A DNA stretch of 64,000 nt from Streptomyces coelicoflavus (GTDB lineage: Bacteria; Actinomycetota; Actinomycetes; Streptomycetales; Streptomycetaceae). The stretch covers positions 119,100 to 183,099 of the forward strand of contig NZ_BEWB01000016.1 in the NCBI RefSeq assembly GCF_003112555.1, written 5' to 3'. The notes under the pieces are model-generated. The model saw only the letters and a list, made by a program, of their open reading frames with translations. It was not told the origin of the DNA and searched no databases. A program made the position numbers and the translations under genes. Positions 51,520 through 58,689 of the stretch are shown piece by piece (position 1 is the first letter of the stretch; each line of letters opens with the position of its first letter).

Positions 51520-52196
51520 GCCTCGAACTTCTCGACGTCACCGTACGACTGGGCCGCGGCGAGTCCCGCGTCACCGCGCTGAGCGAGCTGACCGTGAGCT
51601 TCGCGCCCGCCGCCCTGACCGCGCTGGTCGGCCCCTCCGGGTCGGGCAAGTCCACCCTGCTGGCCGTCGCGGGCGCCTTGCTGCGGCCGGACGCGGGCCG
51701 GGTGTTGCTCGGGGGCGAGGACATCGCGGGACTGTCCCCGGCCGAGCAGGCCCGGCTGCGCCGGGAGCGGATCGGCTACGTCTTCCAGAGCGGCAACCTC
51801 CTCAGCGGCCTCACCGCGCTCGAACAACTGCTGGCCGCGGCGTCCGTCGCCGGCCGCTCACCGCGAGCGGTACGCGCCCGCGCCACCGAGCTGCTGTCCG
51901 AGGTCGGTCTGGGACACCGGCTGCGGCACCGGGCGGACCAGATGTCCGGCGGGGAACGGCAGCGCATCGCCCTCGCACGCGCACTGCTGCTCGAACCGGA
52001 CGTCCTGCTGGTCGACGAGCCGACGGCCGCGGTCGACCGGGAACGGGCGGCCGGCCTCGTGGACCTGCTCGCCGCGACGACCCGCCGCCACGGCTGCGTG
52101 ACCGTGGTCGCCACGCACGACCCGGTCGTGGTGGACGCGGCGGACCACGTGGTCGACATGGCCCGGCTGCGCACCGGAGCGGACAGCCCGCTCTGA
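51516..52196 (+). CDS. ABC transporter ATP-binding protein (LolD/MacB-like)
   Basis: 226-aa ATPase. Walker A GPSGSGKST near residue 37, Q loop YVFQSGNLLSGLTALEQLL near 87, signature MSGGERQRIALARALLL near 142, Walker B VLLVDEPTAAVDRE near 163, and switch His VATHDPVV near 197. Its ATG overlaps the permease stop (ATGA). Together they form a type VII-like mechanotransmission or export unit controlled by the divergent TetR. Confidence 0.94.
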   Translation: MSLELLDVTVRLGRGESRVTALSELTVSFAPAALTALVGPSGSGKSTLLAVAGALLRPDAGRVLLGGEDIAGLSPAEQARLRRERIGYVFQSGNLLSGLTALEQLLAAASVAGRSPRAVRARATELLSEVGLGHRLRHRADQMSGGERQRIALARALLLEPDVLLVDEPTAAVDRERAAGLVDLLAATTRRHGCVTVVATHDPVVVDAADHVVDMARLRTGADSPL

Positions 52197-52572
52197 CCGC
52201 CGGGCAGCGCCGACCGGCGTGGAGACGGCCCCCGGGCCGGTCCCGCCACTGCGTCGGCCCGCCGTGCGCCTGCCCGCCCGCCAGCCCGTCGGCGGGCGTG
52301 CGGGCAGACGCACGCGTGCCCCGCTCCACAGAGTCCGAGGCCGTCCGCCGCTGCGGCCCTTCCTCCCGGGGTCAGGTCGCGGCCTTGGGTGTCGCCCAGC
52401 AGGAGAGGCAGGACCTGCACGTCGTGGACTTGGCCAGAGGCGGCCACGACGTGCAGGCGGGCGGCCATTGCCGTGCACGGCGTGTCGCATCCTGGTCGTC
52501 AGGCAGCAGCCACGCGCGATCGACCCATGACGTGGCCGGCCGGCTCGCCCCCGGTAGCCGGACGGTCGGAGC
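52197..52572. other. Gene-poor spacer with a long hairpin
   Basis: No convincing gene. Perfect 14-bp arms CCTGCACGTCGTGG (52414-52427) and CCACGACGTGCAGG (52444-52457) flank a 16-nt loop, about 218 nt after the ABC operon stop. It may be a late terminator. A minus-strand reading through it (VVAASGQVHD) faintly recalls IS5-type transposases. Confidence 0.45.
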
Positions 52573-52923
52573 TCACAGCCATCGCTGTGCCGCCTCAACG
52601 CTGTCCCCGCCACCGGTGTTGAACGCGACGGCGGCCTGGGGCGCATGGCGGCGGATCAGGTTCACGATGCGCTCGAGCAGCGGAAGCAGCTGCTCGGTCT
52701 TGCGGATCCCGGCGCCTACGACCACGACATCCCACGGGTGCCGGGTCAGCGATGCGACGAGGGCGGACTCGGCCGATTCGTCGAACACGACCAGCGTCAT
52801 GGCCGCGTCGATGCCGTGCTCGCCGAATCGGGCCAGCTCCGCATCGAGAGCTGCGCGAAGAGCCTCCCCGTCGACACCGGGTATCGCTTGCGGGTCGTAA
52901 CCGACAACAAGTGCAGAAGACAT
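52573..52923 (-). CDS. Conserved hypothetical protein with nucleotide-binding-like fold
   Basis: 116 aa, no signal or membrane segment. Alternating strands and helices: MSSALVVGYDPQAIPGVDGEAL, AAMTLVVFDESAESALVASLTRHPWDVVVVGAGIRKTEQLLPLLERIVNLIRRHAPQAAVAFN. The DVVVVGAGIRK stretch suggests a phosphate- or nucleotide-binding loop. I recognise this as a type often seen in Streptomyces but cannot name a function. It stands alone between a hairpin region and a TetR gene. Confidence 0.7.
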   Translation of the reverse strand: MSSALVVGYDPQAIPGVDGEALRAALDAELARFGEHGIDAAMTLVVFDESAESALVASLTRHPWDVVVVGAGIRKTEQLLPLLERIVNLIRRHAPQAAVAFNTGGGDSVEAAQRWL

Positions 52924-53014
52924 GCGGCCAACCTATCGACCCGACCGAGCATGATCCGCCAAACAGGCGCTGGGCGCTGGGCGCTGGGCGGTTCGGGCAG
53001 TCCGGTGGGGTCTG

Positions 53015-53608
53015 TCAGGTGGTGGCCGGCAGCGCGCTCTCCAGGAGGATCTCCGCCGCTGTCCGCGCGTGCCGGCCGTAGTTCGACTCGCCCAGCACCA
53101 TGGCGCGGCTGGCGGCGCCGTCCGCGAGGGTCACGAGTTGTTCGGCGAGGACGGCGGGCTCGCGGCAGCCCAGTTCCGCCACCAGGTCGGTCACCAGTCG
53201 CACCATCAGCAGTTTCTGTTCGCGGGCGTAGGAGTGGACCGCGTTCCGGGGGTCGGGGAACTCCGCGGCGGCGTCGATGAACGGGCACCCGCGCACGGGA
53301 TCCGTGCCGGTCGGGGGCGGGTCGAACAGTGCGAGGATTCGCTCCCTGGCGGGGATGTCCTCGCGGGCCAGCACACCCTCCAGAGTGCGTCCCGTCGAGG
53401 AGAGGTCCTTGAGATGGGCGAGGACCAGCTCGTCCTTGGTCCTGAAGTGCGCGTAGAGGGTGCGCTTGGACACCGGCGCCCGCTCCGCGATCTGTTCCAT
53501 GCCGGTCGCGTTGATCCCCTGGGCCGCGAACAGTCCGGCCGCGGCGGCCAGGATGCGCTCCCGCCCTCCGCGCCCCGGCCGTCGAGACGCCGTCGCCGTG
53601 GTGGTCAT
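53015..53608 (-). CDS. TetR/AcrR family transcriptional regulator
   Basis: 197-aa repressor. Helix-turn-helix: RERILAAAAGLFAAQGINATGMEQIAERAPVSKRTLYAHFRTKDELVLAHL (residues 16-66). The C-terminal domain contains GCPFIDAAAEFPDPRNAVHSYAREQK, a pattern common in TetR proteins near nitroreductases and oxidoreductases. ATG at 53608. It is divergent from the nitroreductase gene with two 22-bp operators between, the first directly upstream of this gene's start. Confidence 0.92.
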   Translation of the reverse strand: MTTTATASRRPGRGGRERILAAAAGLFAAQGINATGMEQIAERAPVSKRTLYAHFRTKDELVLAHLKDLSSTGRTLEGVLAREDIPARERILALFDPPPTGTDPVRGCPFIDAAAEFPDPRNAVHSYAREQKLLMVRLVTDLVAELGCREPAVLAEQLVTLADGAASRAMVLGESNYGRHARTAAEILLESALPATT

Positions 53609-53613
53609 GACGT

Positions 53614-53688
53614 AAGTATACGTTCTCGTTTACTTCGGAGGGGATGGCTGGCTATAGTGCCGCTTCAAGTAAACGATCAAGTTTACTT
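53614..53688. promoter_or_regulatory. Two 22-bp TetR operators
   Basis: Site 1 (53614-53635): arms AAGTATACG and CGTTTACTT, one mismatch. Site 2 (53667-53688): arms AAGTAAAC and GTTTACTT, perfect. Both share the outer AAGTA/TACTT frame and a centre spacing of 53 bp, about five helical turns. Site 2 ends 22 nt before the nitroreductase ATG. Confidence 0.78.
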
Positions 53689-53710
53689 TGACGATCCTGA
53701 GGAGAGTTCC

Positions 53711-54451
53711 ATGAGCGGACCGGTCTTCACCCGGACACGCACCGGCGAGGCGCCCACCAGCGGGACGCACCCGGGCGCGGCGCGAACGTCGAAGTACGCC
53801 GAGCAGCTGATCCGCGGGCGCCGCGCGACCCGCGCATTCCGTCCCGACCCGGTACCCGAGGACACTCTGCGCGAGGTCTTCTCCCTGGCCGGCGCCGCGC
53901 CGTCCAATTCCAACGCGCAGCCGTGGCGGGTCGAGGTGGTCGGCGGCGCACGGCGAGACCGTCTGGCCGACGCCCTGCGAACGGCCCACGCCGAGCGACG
54001 CGTCACGGCCGACTACCCGTACTCCGAGGACATGTACGCCCCCGTCCACCAGGAACGGCGGGCCGCCTTCGGTGCCAGTCTGTACGGAGCGCTGGGCATC
54101 GGCCCCGACGACCACCCGGCTCGCGCGGCCTACGACGCGGAAAGTCTGGGCTTCTACGGGGCGCCCCATGCCGCGTTCCTGTTCGTCACCGGCGACGGCG
54201 GACCGCGACTGGCCGCCGACGCCGGCGCCTACCTGCAGACGCTGCTGCTGGCCATGACCGGCTACGGCGTGGCCAGTTGCCCGCAGGGCCTGCTCAGCTT
54301 CTACGCCGACACCGTCCGCGAACACCTCGGAGTGGACGAGGGGAAGCTGCTCGTGGGTGTCTCCTTCGGCTACGCCGACGAGAATGCGCCGGTGAACCGG
54401 GTCGCGGCCGGCCGGGCGGACCTGGAGGCAACGACCACGTTCCACATCTAG
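53711..54451 (+). CDS. Nitroreductase family protein
   Basis: 246-aa FMN-dependent NAD(P)H oxidoreductase. SKYAEQLIRGRRATRAFRPDPVPEDTLREVFSLAGAAPSNSNAQPWRVEVVGG (residues 27-80) contains the RRxxRxF and APSxxNxQPW FMN-binding motifs. AYLQTLLLAMTGYGVASCPQG near 175 forms the dimer core. GVSFGYADENAPVNRVAAGRADLEA closes the protein. It reduces nitroaromatics or quinones. ATG at 53711 after GGAGAG. Repression by the divergent TetR and induction by its substrate are likely. Confidence 0.93.
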   Translation: MSGPVFTRTRTGEAPTSGTHPGAARTSKYAEQLIRGRRATRAFRPDPVPEDTLREVFSLAGAAPSNSNAQPWRVEVVGGARRDRLADALRTAHAERRVTADYPYSEDMYAPVHQERRAAFGASLYGALGIGPDDHPARAAYDAESLGFYGAPHAAFLFVTGDGGPRLAADAGAYLQTLLLAMTGYGVASCPQGLLSFYADTVREHLGVDEGKLLVGVSFGYADENAPVNRVAAGRADLEATTTFHI

Positions 54452-54472
54452 GGTCGGCCTCGAAAGCCCCGG

Positions 54473-54800
54473 TCACAGCCACCCGTTGAGGGCTGCGACC
54501 AGCACGGTCGCCTCGTACCGAACGGCGAGTTTGTCGTATCCCGAGGCCACGGCGCGGTTCGTTCCAGCCGGTTGATCCCGCACTCCACGGTGTGGCGTTC
54601 CTTGTAGTCGTCCTTCACGAAGGCCGGTCGCCGGCCGCCTCGACGGCCGGGCTTCTTGCGGTTGCGTACCTGGTCGGCCTTCTCCGGGATGGTGCATCCG
54701 ATCCTGCGTCTGCGCAGGTAGGAGCCGTGCGCGCGCGGGATCCGCAGGTTTTGTCGGCACGGACCCCGTCCGGCGTGGTGCGCGGGCGTCCGGGCCGGTG
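54473..54800 (-). pseudogene. IS5-family transposase, C-terminal relic with frameshift
   Basis: Minus-strand reading gives GRPRTTPDGVRADKTCGSRAHGSYLRRRRIGCTIPEKADQVRNRKKPG, then KDDYKERHTVECGINRLE. After a frame slip near 54553 it continues NRAVASGYDKLAVRYEATVLVAALNGWL to a stop at 54473. IPEKxDQxxNRxKxG, YxERxxVECxINxLK and TRYDKLAVxYEAxxxxAA are conserved in the C-terminal DDE region (the catalytic Glu sits in VEC). The N-terminal two thirds are missing. Confidence 0.75.
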
Positions 54801-55138
54801 CGAGCCGACGGCGCGTGAGATCGGCTGCTGCAGCAGGCAGGCCCAGGCTGCAGCCGACGCCGACGGGCTGCTGATCGGACACCGTAGTCCGGACCCGATT
54901 CGCCTCGTGCGGGCTGGAGACGTTCTAGTACTTCGCCGTCGAACGCCTACCTACTGCTACAGCCGCTGCCCAACGAGCCGAGGAAGCCTACGGCGCCGCC
55001 GTCCTGGCGATCGTGCTGCACTCCAGCGGCCGCCACCCCGACACCGCCCTGTCCGTCGTCATCGGAGGCCCCCGTCCCCTGCACCGCCGTCGCCGTCAAC
55101 ATCGCCCGGCTGCGCGCAACCGCACCAAAGAGCCCGGC
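54801..55138. other. Degenerate spacer
   Basis: No complete gene. A short plus-strand stretch (about 54950-55070) reads AQRAEEAYGAAVLAIVLHSSGRHPDTALSVV and looks formerly coding, but I cannot assign it. The rest appears to be rearranged debris between the IS5 relic and the CRISPR-like repeat. Confidence 0.35.
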
Positions 55139-55167
55139 GGAACACCCCCGCGTCGGCGGGGGAGCAC
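55139..55167 (+). CRISPR. Solitary type I-E-like CRISPR repeat 1
   Basis: 29 nt, the standard type I-E repeat length, with a 7-bp CCCCCGC/GCGGGGG stem around GTCG and GGAACAC/GAGCAC flanks, as in actinobacterial I-E repeats. No further copy at 61-nt spacing and no cas genes nearby. A relative lies at 56538-56566. Confidence 0.45.
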
Positions 55168-55184
55168 TGCCATGGCTCGGTGCA

Positions 55185-55223
55185 CGAGAACCGACAGCAG
55201 ACGTTCACCAGTTTCGACAGCAC
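55185..55223. repeat. 39-nt inverted repeat, left arm
   Basis: Starts CGAGAACCGACAGCAGACGT and ends TTTCGACAGCAC. The reverse complement occurs at 56452-56490 with 37 of 39 matches by eye. A 13-nt part (CACGAGAACCGAC) recurs near 57057. It lies 17 nt inside CRISPR-like repeat 1. Confidence 0.8.
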
Positions 55224-55288
55224 GAAGCGTTCCGGAATTTTGGAACAACGGTGGCCTGATGACACCTGTCAGACCTCGGGCCTAGGGT

Positions 55289-56356
55289 GTGCCGGTGATC
55301 TTCAGAAGGAAGCAGAAGTCCGCAGACCTGGCCGCCGTCGTGTCAGAGCTGGAGCAGGCAGTGGCAACTCGCGACGGTGTCCGCACCGAGCGTGCGTTCG
55401 GCGAGGCAATGAGTGGTCTGCAGTCGGCGACGAGCACCGAATACATGCTGGCGGGCCCCCGGTTGACCGCGCTGCTCCCCTCCTTTCCGCCCACCGGTCC
55501 ACGCCCGATGCTGGCGACGATGGCAGGCTTCTGTGTGGAGCGTGGTGCCGATCCGGCGGCCTGTGCGGAGCCGATCCTCGACGGTACTCACCGGGACCTG
55601 CTCGATGCCCTGGAGTTCGCCCGCCGCTGGTCCGCCGGCAGCGGTGCCGGGGACGAACTGCCGGAGGCCGACGAGAAGATCATCGACGACGCGCTGATGG
55701 CCCGGCTGGGTGGCGAGGCGCACGAGGCGTTGCGGCTGGCGCTGGCGTGGTGCTCGATCGAGCAGTGGCAGCCCCCCGCGCTGGCCGTGCTGTGCCGCAG
55801 CACCGAGGTGCGCCGTCGGCACGCATCCGCGCTCCTCCCCGCCTGCCGCGACCTGGCGGCCCTGGAGCAGCACGACCTCAAGTGCCTGGCCTACGCGCTG
55901 GCGATCCTGGACGACGAGCCGCTGGTGGTGTTGCACCGGCCCACCGGGACCGGGTTCGAGGTGCGCATCGGCGGCATCGGGGACAACTTCCAGTTGCACA
56001 CGCTGCTCGCCCACGTGCTCGTCGGCGGTGGCCATGTGCCCGGCACCGCACCGTCGGCGGAGAGCGTCCGTCTGGCCATGTCCCCCGAGCCCGCCCAGGG
56101 GCGCACCGGGACCGTCGCGACCGGGGTCTTCGAACTCCTCGCCCCGGACGGGGAACGGATCTGGAACGAGGGGCTGCCCGACGACATCCCTGTTGTGGAG
56201 GGACACCGCCTACTCGTGCTGGACGAGCCGATGTACCAGCGGAGTTGGAACGCCGACCGGTTCTTCCCGATGCTGCCGGGGACGGCGGAGCTGACTCGTG
56301 TGCTGTCCGCCGACGAGGTCCAGACCTGGTTCACCTACACCTGCTGGACGTCCTGA
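55289..56356 (+). CDS. Hypothetical protein inside an inverted-repeat-bounded segment
   Basis: 355 aa from GTG at 55289, cytoplasmic, no membrane helices. The N-terminal half is helical (FRRKQKSADLAAVVSELEQAVATRDGVRTERAFGEAMSGLQ). The middle contains LRLALAWCSIEQWQPPALAVLCRSTEVRRRHASALLPACRDL. The C-terminal half is strand-rich: HRPTGTGFEVRIGGIGDNFQLHTLLAHVLVGGG, then WNEGLPDDIPVVEGHRLLVLDEPMYQRSWNADRFFPMLPG. I cannot name a family. It is intact although its surroundings are decayed, and it is flanked symmetrically by the 39-nt inverted repeats and CRISPR-like repeats, suggesting it is cargo or is protected by function. Confidence 0.75.
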   Translation: MPVIFRRKQKSADLAAVVSELEQAVATRDGVRTERAFGEAMSGLQSATSTEYMLAGPRLTALLPSFPPTGPRPMLATMAGFCVERGADPAACAEPILDGTHRDLLDALEFARRWSAGSGAGDELPEADEKIIDDALMARLGGEAHEALRLALAWCSIEQWQPPALAVLCRSTEVRRRHASALLPACRDLAALEQHDLKCLAYALAILDDEPLVVLHRPTGTGFEVRIGGIGDNFQLHTLLAHVLVGGGHVPGTAPSAESVRLAMSPEPAQGRTGTVATGVFELLAPDGERIWNEGLPDDIPVVEGHRLLVLDEPMYQRSWNADRFFPMLPGTAELTRVLSADEVQTWFTYTCWTS

Positions 56357-56451
56357 CCCGGTCGCCCGGCGCCACCGCACGGCGTCGGCTGCCACTGCGG
56401 CCACATGTGGAGGCTCCGGCCTGGCCTCCATCGAACAAGAAGCATGCCGGG

Positions 56452-56490
56452 GTGCTGTCGAAACTGGTGAACATCTGCTGTCGATTCTCG
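56452..56490. repeat. 39-nt inverted repeat, right arm
   Basis: Begins GTGCTGTCGAAACTGGTGAA; reverse complement of 55185-55223 with two mismatches. It starts 95 nt after the hypothetical gene's stop and lies 47 nt inside CRISPR-like repeat 2. Confidence 0.8.
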
Positions 56491-56537
56491 GGAGCAGAAC
56501 CAACTGCCAGCTGCGCCAGCGCTGTATGGCGTCGGCC

Positions 56538-56566
56538 GGAGCACCCCCGCATCGGCGGGGAGGAGG
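56538..56566 (+). CRISPR. Solitary type I-E-like CRISPR repeat 2
   Basis: GGAGCACCCCCGCATCGGCG and the following GGGAGGAGG share the GGAxCACCCCCGCxTCGGCGGGG core with repeat 1, in the same orientation. No neighbouring repeat at array spacing. Confidence 0.45.
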
Positions 56567-56739
56567 ACGTCGGCTTCAGCGTGCCGCTGCTCCGCGCACG
56601 CCTGGTCGCCCACGTCGTTGCACACGGCGACCTTGCCGTCGGTCGCCTCGGCGAGCTTGGGCCCCCACACGTCGGCCAGCCTCCCCGAGGCCGACGTCGC
56701 GGATGCGGACGACGTGGCTTCAGCCTTCACGGAATCCAT

Positions 56740-57080
56740 CCGTGAGCACGCGCCCCGATCTGCCCGACACACTGGTCCACATCACTGGTCGGCCCCGCAG
56801 GCAGGGGGAGGAGCCGCCGGACTATTGGGCCGACGCCCCGGTGCTCTGCTTCAGCGAGGCCACCGAGACCGCCCGCCGCGCATGCTCCGCGACGGAGTGG
56901 GCGGCCGCGAACCGTACGACCCCTGGGGCGTGGTGCTCGACCGTCAGAAACGTTATCCAGGCCGGCGCCCGTCCCGTCCTCTACCTCTCCAGGGCAGAGA
57001 TGCACCAGACGGAGACCCTGCCGAGGCGATTGCGCAACCGACGCGTGGCCTTGTTCACGAGAACCGACTGCCTGCGCGGG
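56740..57080 (+). pseudogene. Multiply frameshifted conserved hypothetical
   Basis: Coding sense hops between two plus-strand frames: RPDLPDTLVHITGRPRR then APVLCFSEATETARR, then RMLRDGVGGREPYDPWGVVLDRQ, and back to VIQAGARPVLYLSRAEMHQTETLPRRLRNRRVALFT. Joined, these resemble a Streptomyces hypothetical family that starts PDLPxxLVHFTGR and contains PVxCFSExTE, YxPWGxVLDR and GARPVLYLS. At least two frameshifts make it a pseudogene. The function of the family is unknown to me. Confidence 0.5.
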
Positions 57081-57158
57081 CTCCGTGGCCCGGATGCCGC
57101 GGAGCCGGAACGCTGTGTGCTGCTACGCGATGCGCTGCCCTCACCAAATCTTCGTTGG

Positions 57159-57911
57159 TCAGATGCGTGGACCGAGGAACAGGCCACCGCTCGCGTCGAG
57201 GATCTGCCCGGTGACCCAGCGGGCGGCATCGGAGGCGAGGAAGGCGACCACGTCGGCTACGTCTTCAGGCGCGCCCAGCCTGCTGAGTGCCGTCATGCCG
57301 GAGATCTGTTCGGTGAGGCCCGGCACGTCGAAGACAGCTTCGTTGCTCGCTGTCCTGGTAGCCCCAGGAGCGACCGCGTTCACCGTTATCCCCTGAGGAC
57401 CGAGCTGGCCGGCGAGGGTCTTGGTCATCGTCTCGATCGCGCCCTTCGTCATGGCGAAGGACGTCTGGGACGCGTTGGCCATCCGGGTTGCCACCGACGA
57501 GATCGAGATGATCCGGGCGCCCTCGCGCAACAGAGGCAGTGCACGCTCGATGATGAAGTACGGTGCCCGCACGTTCACCGCGAACAAGTGGTCGAACTCC
57601 GCCCGCGTCGTGACGCCGAGCGCGCCGGCTGGTGCGGCCGCCGCGTTGTTGACGACGATGTCGAGCGGTCGACCGCCCAAGCCGGCCTCCACGCCGGCGA
57701 AGAGTGTCTCGACGTCGCCGTCCACGCCCAGTTCGGCTCGGACGGCAAAGCCGGTTCCGCCGGCGTGTTCCATCGCGTCGAGCGTGGCTGCAGCCCCGCC
57801 CTCGTCCGTGCCGAAGTGCACGATGACCGTGGCTCCTTCGGCCGCCAGCCGTGTCGCGATTGCCTGCCCGATGCCGCGCGACGCGCCCGTCACCAGAGCC
57901 GTTCTGCCCAT
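57159..57911 (-). CDS. SDR family oxidoreductase (FabG-like)
   Basis: 250-aa classical short-chain dehydrogenase. TGASRGIG at residues 8-15, NNAAAAP near 85, SISSVATRM with the catalytic Ser, and FAMTKGAIETMTKTLAGQLGPQGITVNAVAPG. At the YxxxK position Tyr is replaced by Phe (TSFAMTK), which would weaken normal SDR catalysis. The ending VAFLASDAARWVTGQILDASGGLFLGPRI is typical. ATG at 57911 is preferred, because the upstream ATG at 57956 lies within the operator palindrome. Divergent from a TetR gene. Confidence 0.9.
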   Translation of the reverse strand: MGRTALVTGASRGIGQAIATRLAAEGATVIVHFGTDEGGAAATLDAMEHAGGTGFAVRAELGVDGDVETLFAGVEAGLGGRPLDIVVNNAAAAPAGALGVTTRAEFDHLFAVNVRAPYFIIERALPLLREGARIISISSVATRMANASQTSFAMTKGAIETMTKTLAGQLGPQGITVNAVAPGATRTASNEAVFDVPGLTEQISGMTALSRLGAPEDVADVVAFLASDAARWVTGQILDASGGLFLGPRI

Positions 57912-57940
57912 CAGATCGCCCACGTCTTCACCCACCCAAG

Positions 57941-57955
57941 TGTTAGTTACTAACA
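57941..57955. promoter_or_regulatory. TetR operator palindrome
   Basis: TGTTAGTTACTAACA is a perfect 15-bp palindrome about one central base, 29 nt upstream of the SDR start and 19 nt upstream of the TetR start. Confidence 0.75.
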
Positions 57956-57974
57956 TGATGGTAGTGTCTAGCAT

Positions 57975-58607
57975 ATGAGTGAGCGGCAACCAAACCTCCG
58001 GGAACGACGGCGTTCCGAGACGCGGCGCCTGGTCCAGGCGCACGCGGTGCGTCTGTTCACCGACCACGGCTATGACGCGGTAACGGTGGCCGACGTCGCC
58101 GAGGCCGCCGGCGTCTCCGCAATGACCGTGTACCGGCACTTCCCCACCAAGGAGGACCTCGTCCTCATCGACCAGCCCGCCCAGCTCATCGCCGAGCGCG
58201 TTGCGGCGTCGTCCGCAGCGCAACCCCTGGTGCGCCGCGTCGGCAGCGCGCTCATCGACGCGGCCACGAACTGGACCGGCGGCAATGGAGACGAACAGGC
58301 GGCGAACGAACGGTTCCTGCTGGATTGCCTCCGGCTCATGGTGTCGACGCCTGCGCTACGGGCCCGGCACCTGGACAGCCAGTACGCGCTGCAACAGGCC
58401 ATCGTCGATGCCCTCGGGTATGACGCGACCGGCCCCGACGCCGCGTTCCGCGCTCAGGCGGCGACCAGCGCCTGCATCGCCGCGATGCACACGGCGCTGA
58501 CGCGCTGGGTCGAGGACGACGGACACACCAAACTGCCCGACTTGATCGCACGGGCACTCACCGCATCCTTCGGTGATGACGCCGTCGCCACCCGCCGGAA
58601 GGACTGA
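57975..58607 (+). CDS. TetR/AcrR family transcriptional regulator
   Basis: 210-aa repressor. Helix-turn-helix: RRLVQAHAVRLFTDHGYDAVTVADVAEAAGVSAMTVYRHFPTKEDLVLIDQ (residues 17-67). The C-terminal domain contains ERFLLDCLRLMVSTPALRARHLDSQYALQQAIVDALG, the common all-helical ligand domain. ATG at 57975. It is divergent from the SDR gene with a perfect palindrome between them, so it most likely regulates that gene and itself. Confidence 0.92.
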   Translation: MSERQPNLRERRRSETRRLVQAHAVRLFTDHGYDAVTVADVAEAAGVSAMTVYRHFPTKEDLVLIDQPAQLIAERVAASSAAQPLVRRVGSALIDAATNWTGGNGDEQAANERFLLDCLRLMVSTPALRARHLDSQYALQQAIVDALGYDATGPDAAFRAQAATSACIAAMHTALTRWVEDDGHTKLPDLIARALTASFGDDAVATRRKD

Positions 58608-58689
58608 AGCGCCGCGGACCGGACACTGTCATCCCTCTTGACCATCGAACACAGCGCGGTGTCGGTGCCTCCCGAAGTGACGAGGCGGC

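Noticed and set aside
52300..52470. IS5-type transposase fragment on the minus strand
   Set aside because: The VVAASGQVHDVQVLPLLLG reading is suggestive but too short, and the underlying DNA is an inverted repeat that produces it by symmetry.
55139..56566. A working CRISPR array
   Set aside because: Only two isolated repeat-like units 1.4 kb apart, no regular spacers and no cas genes in the window.
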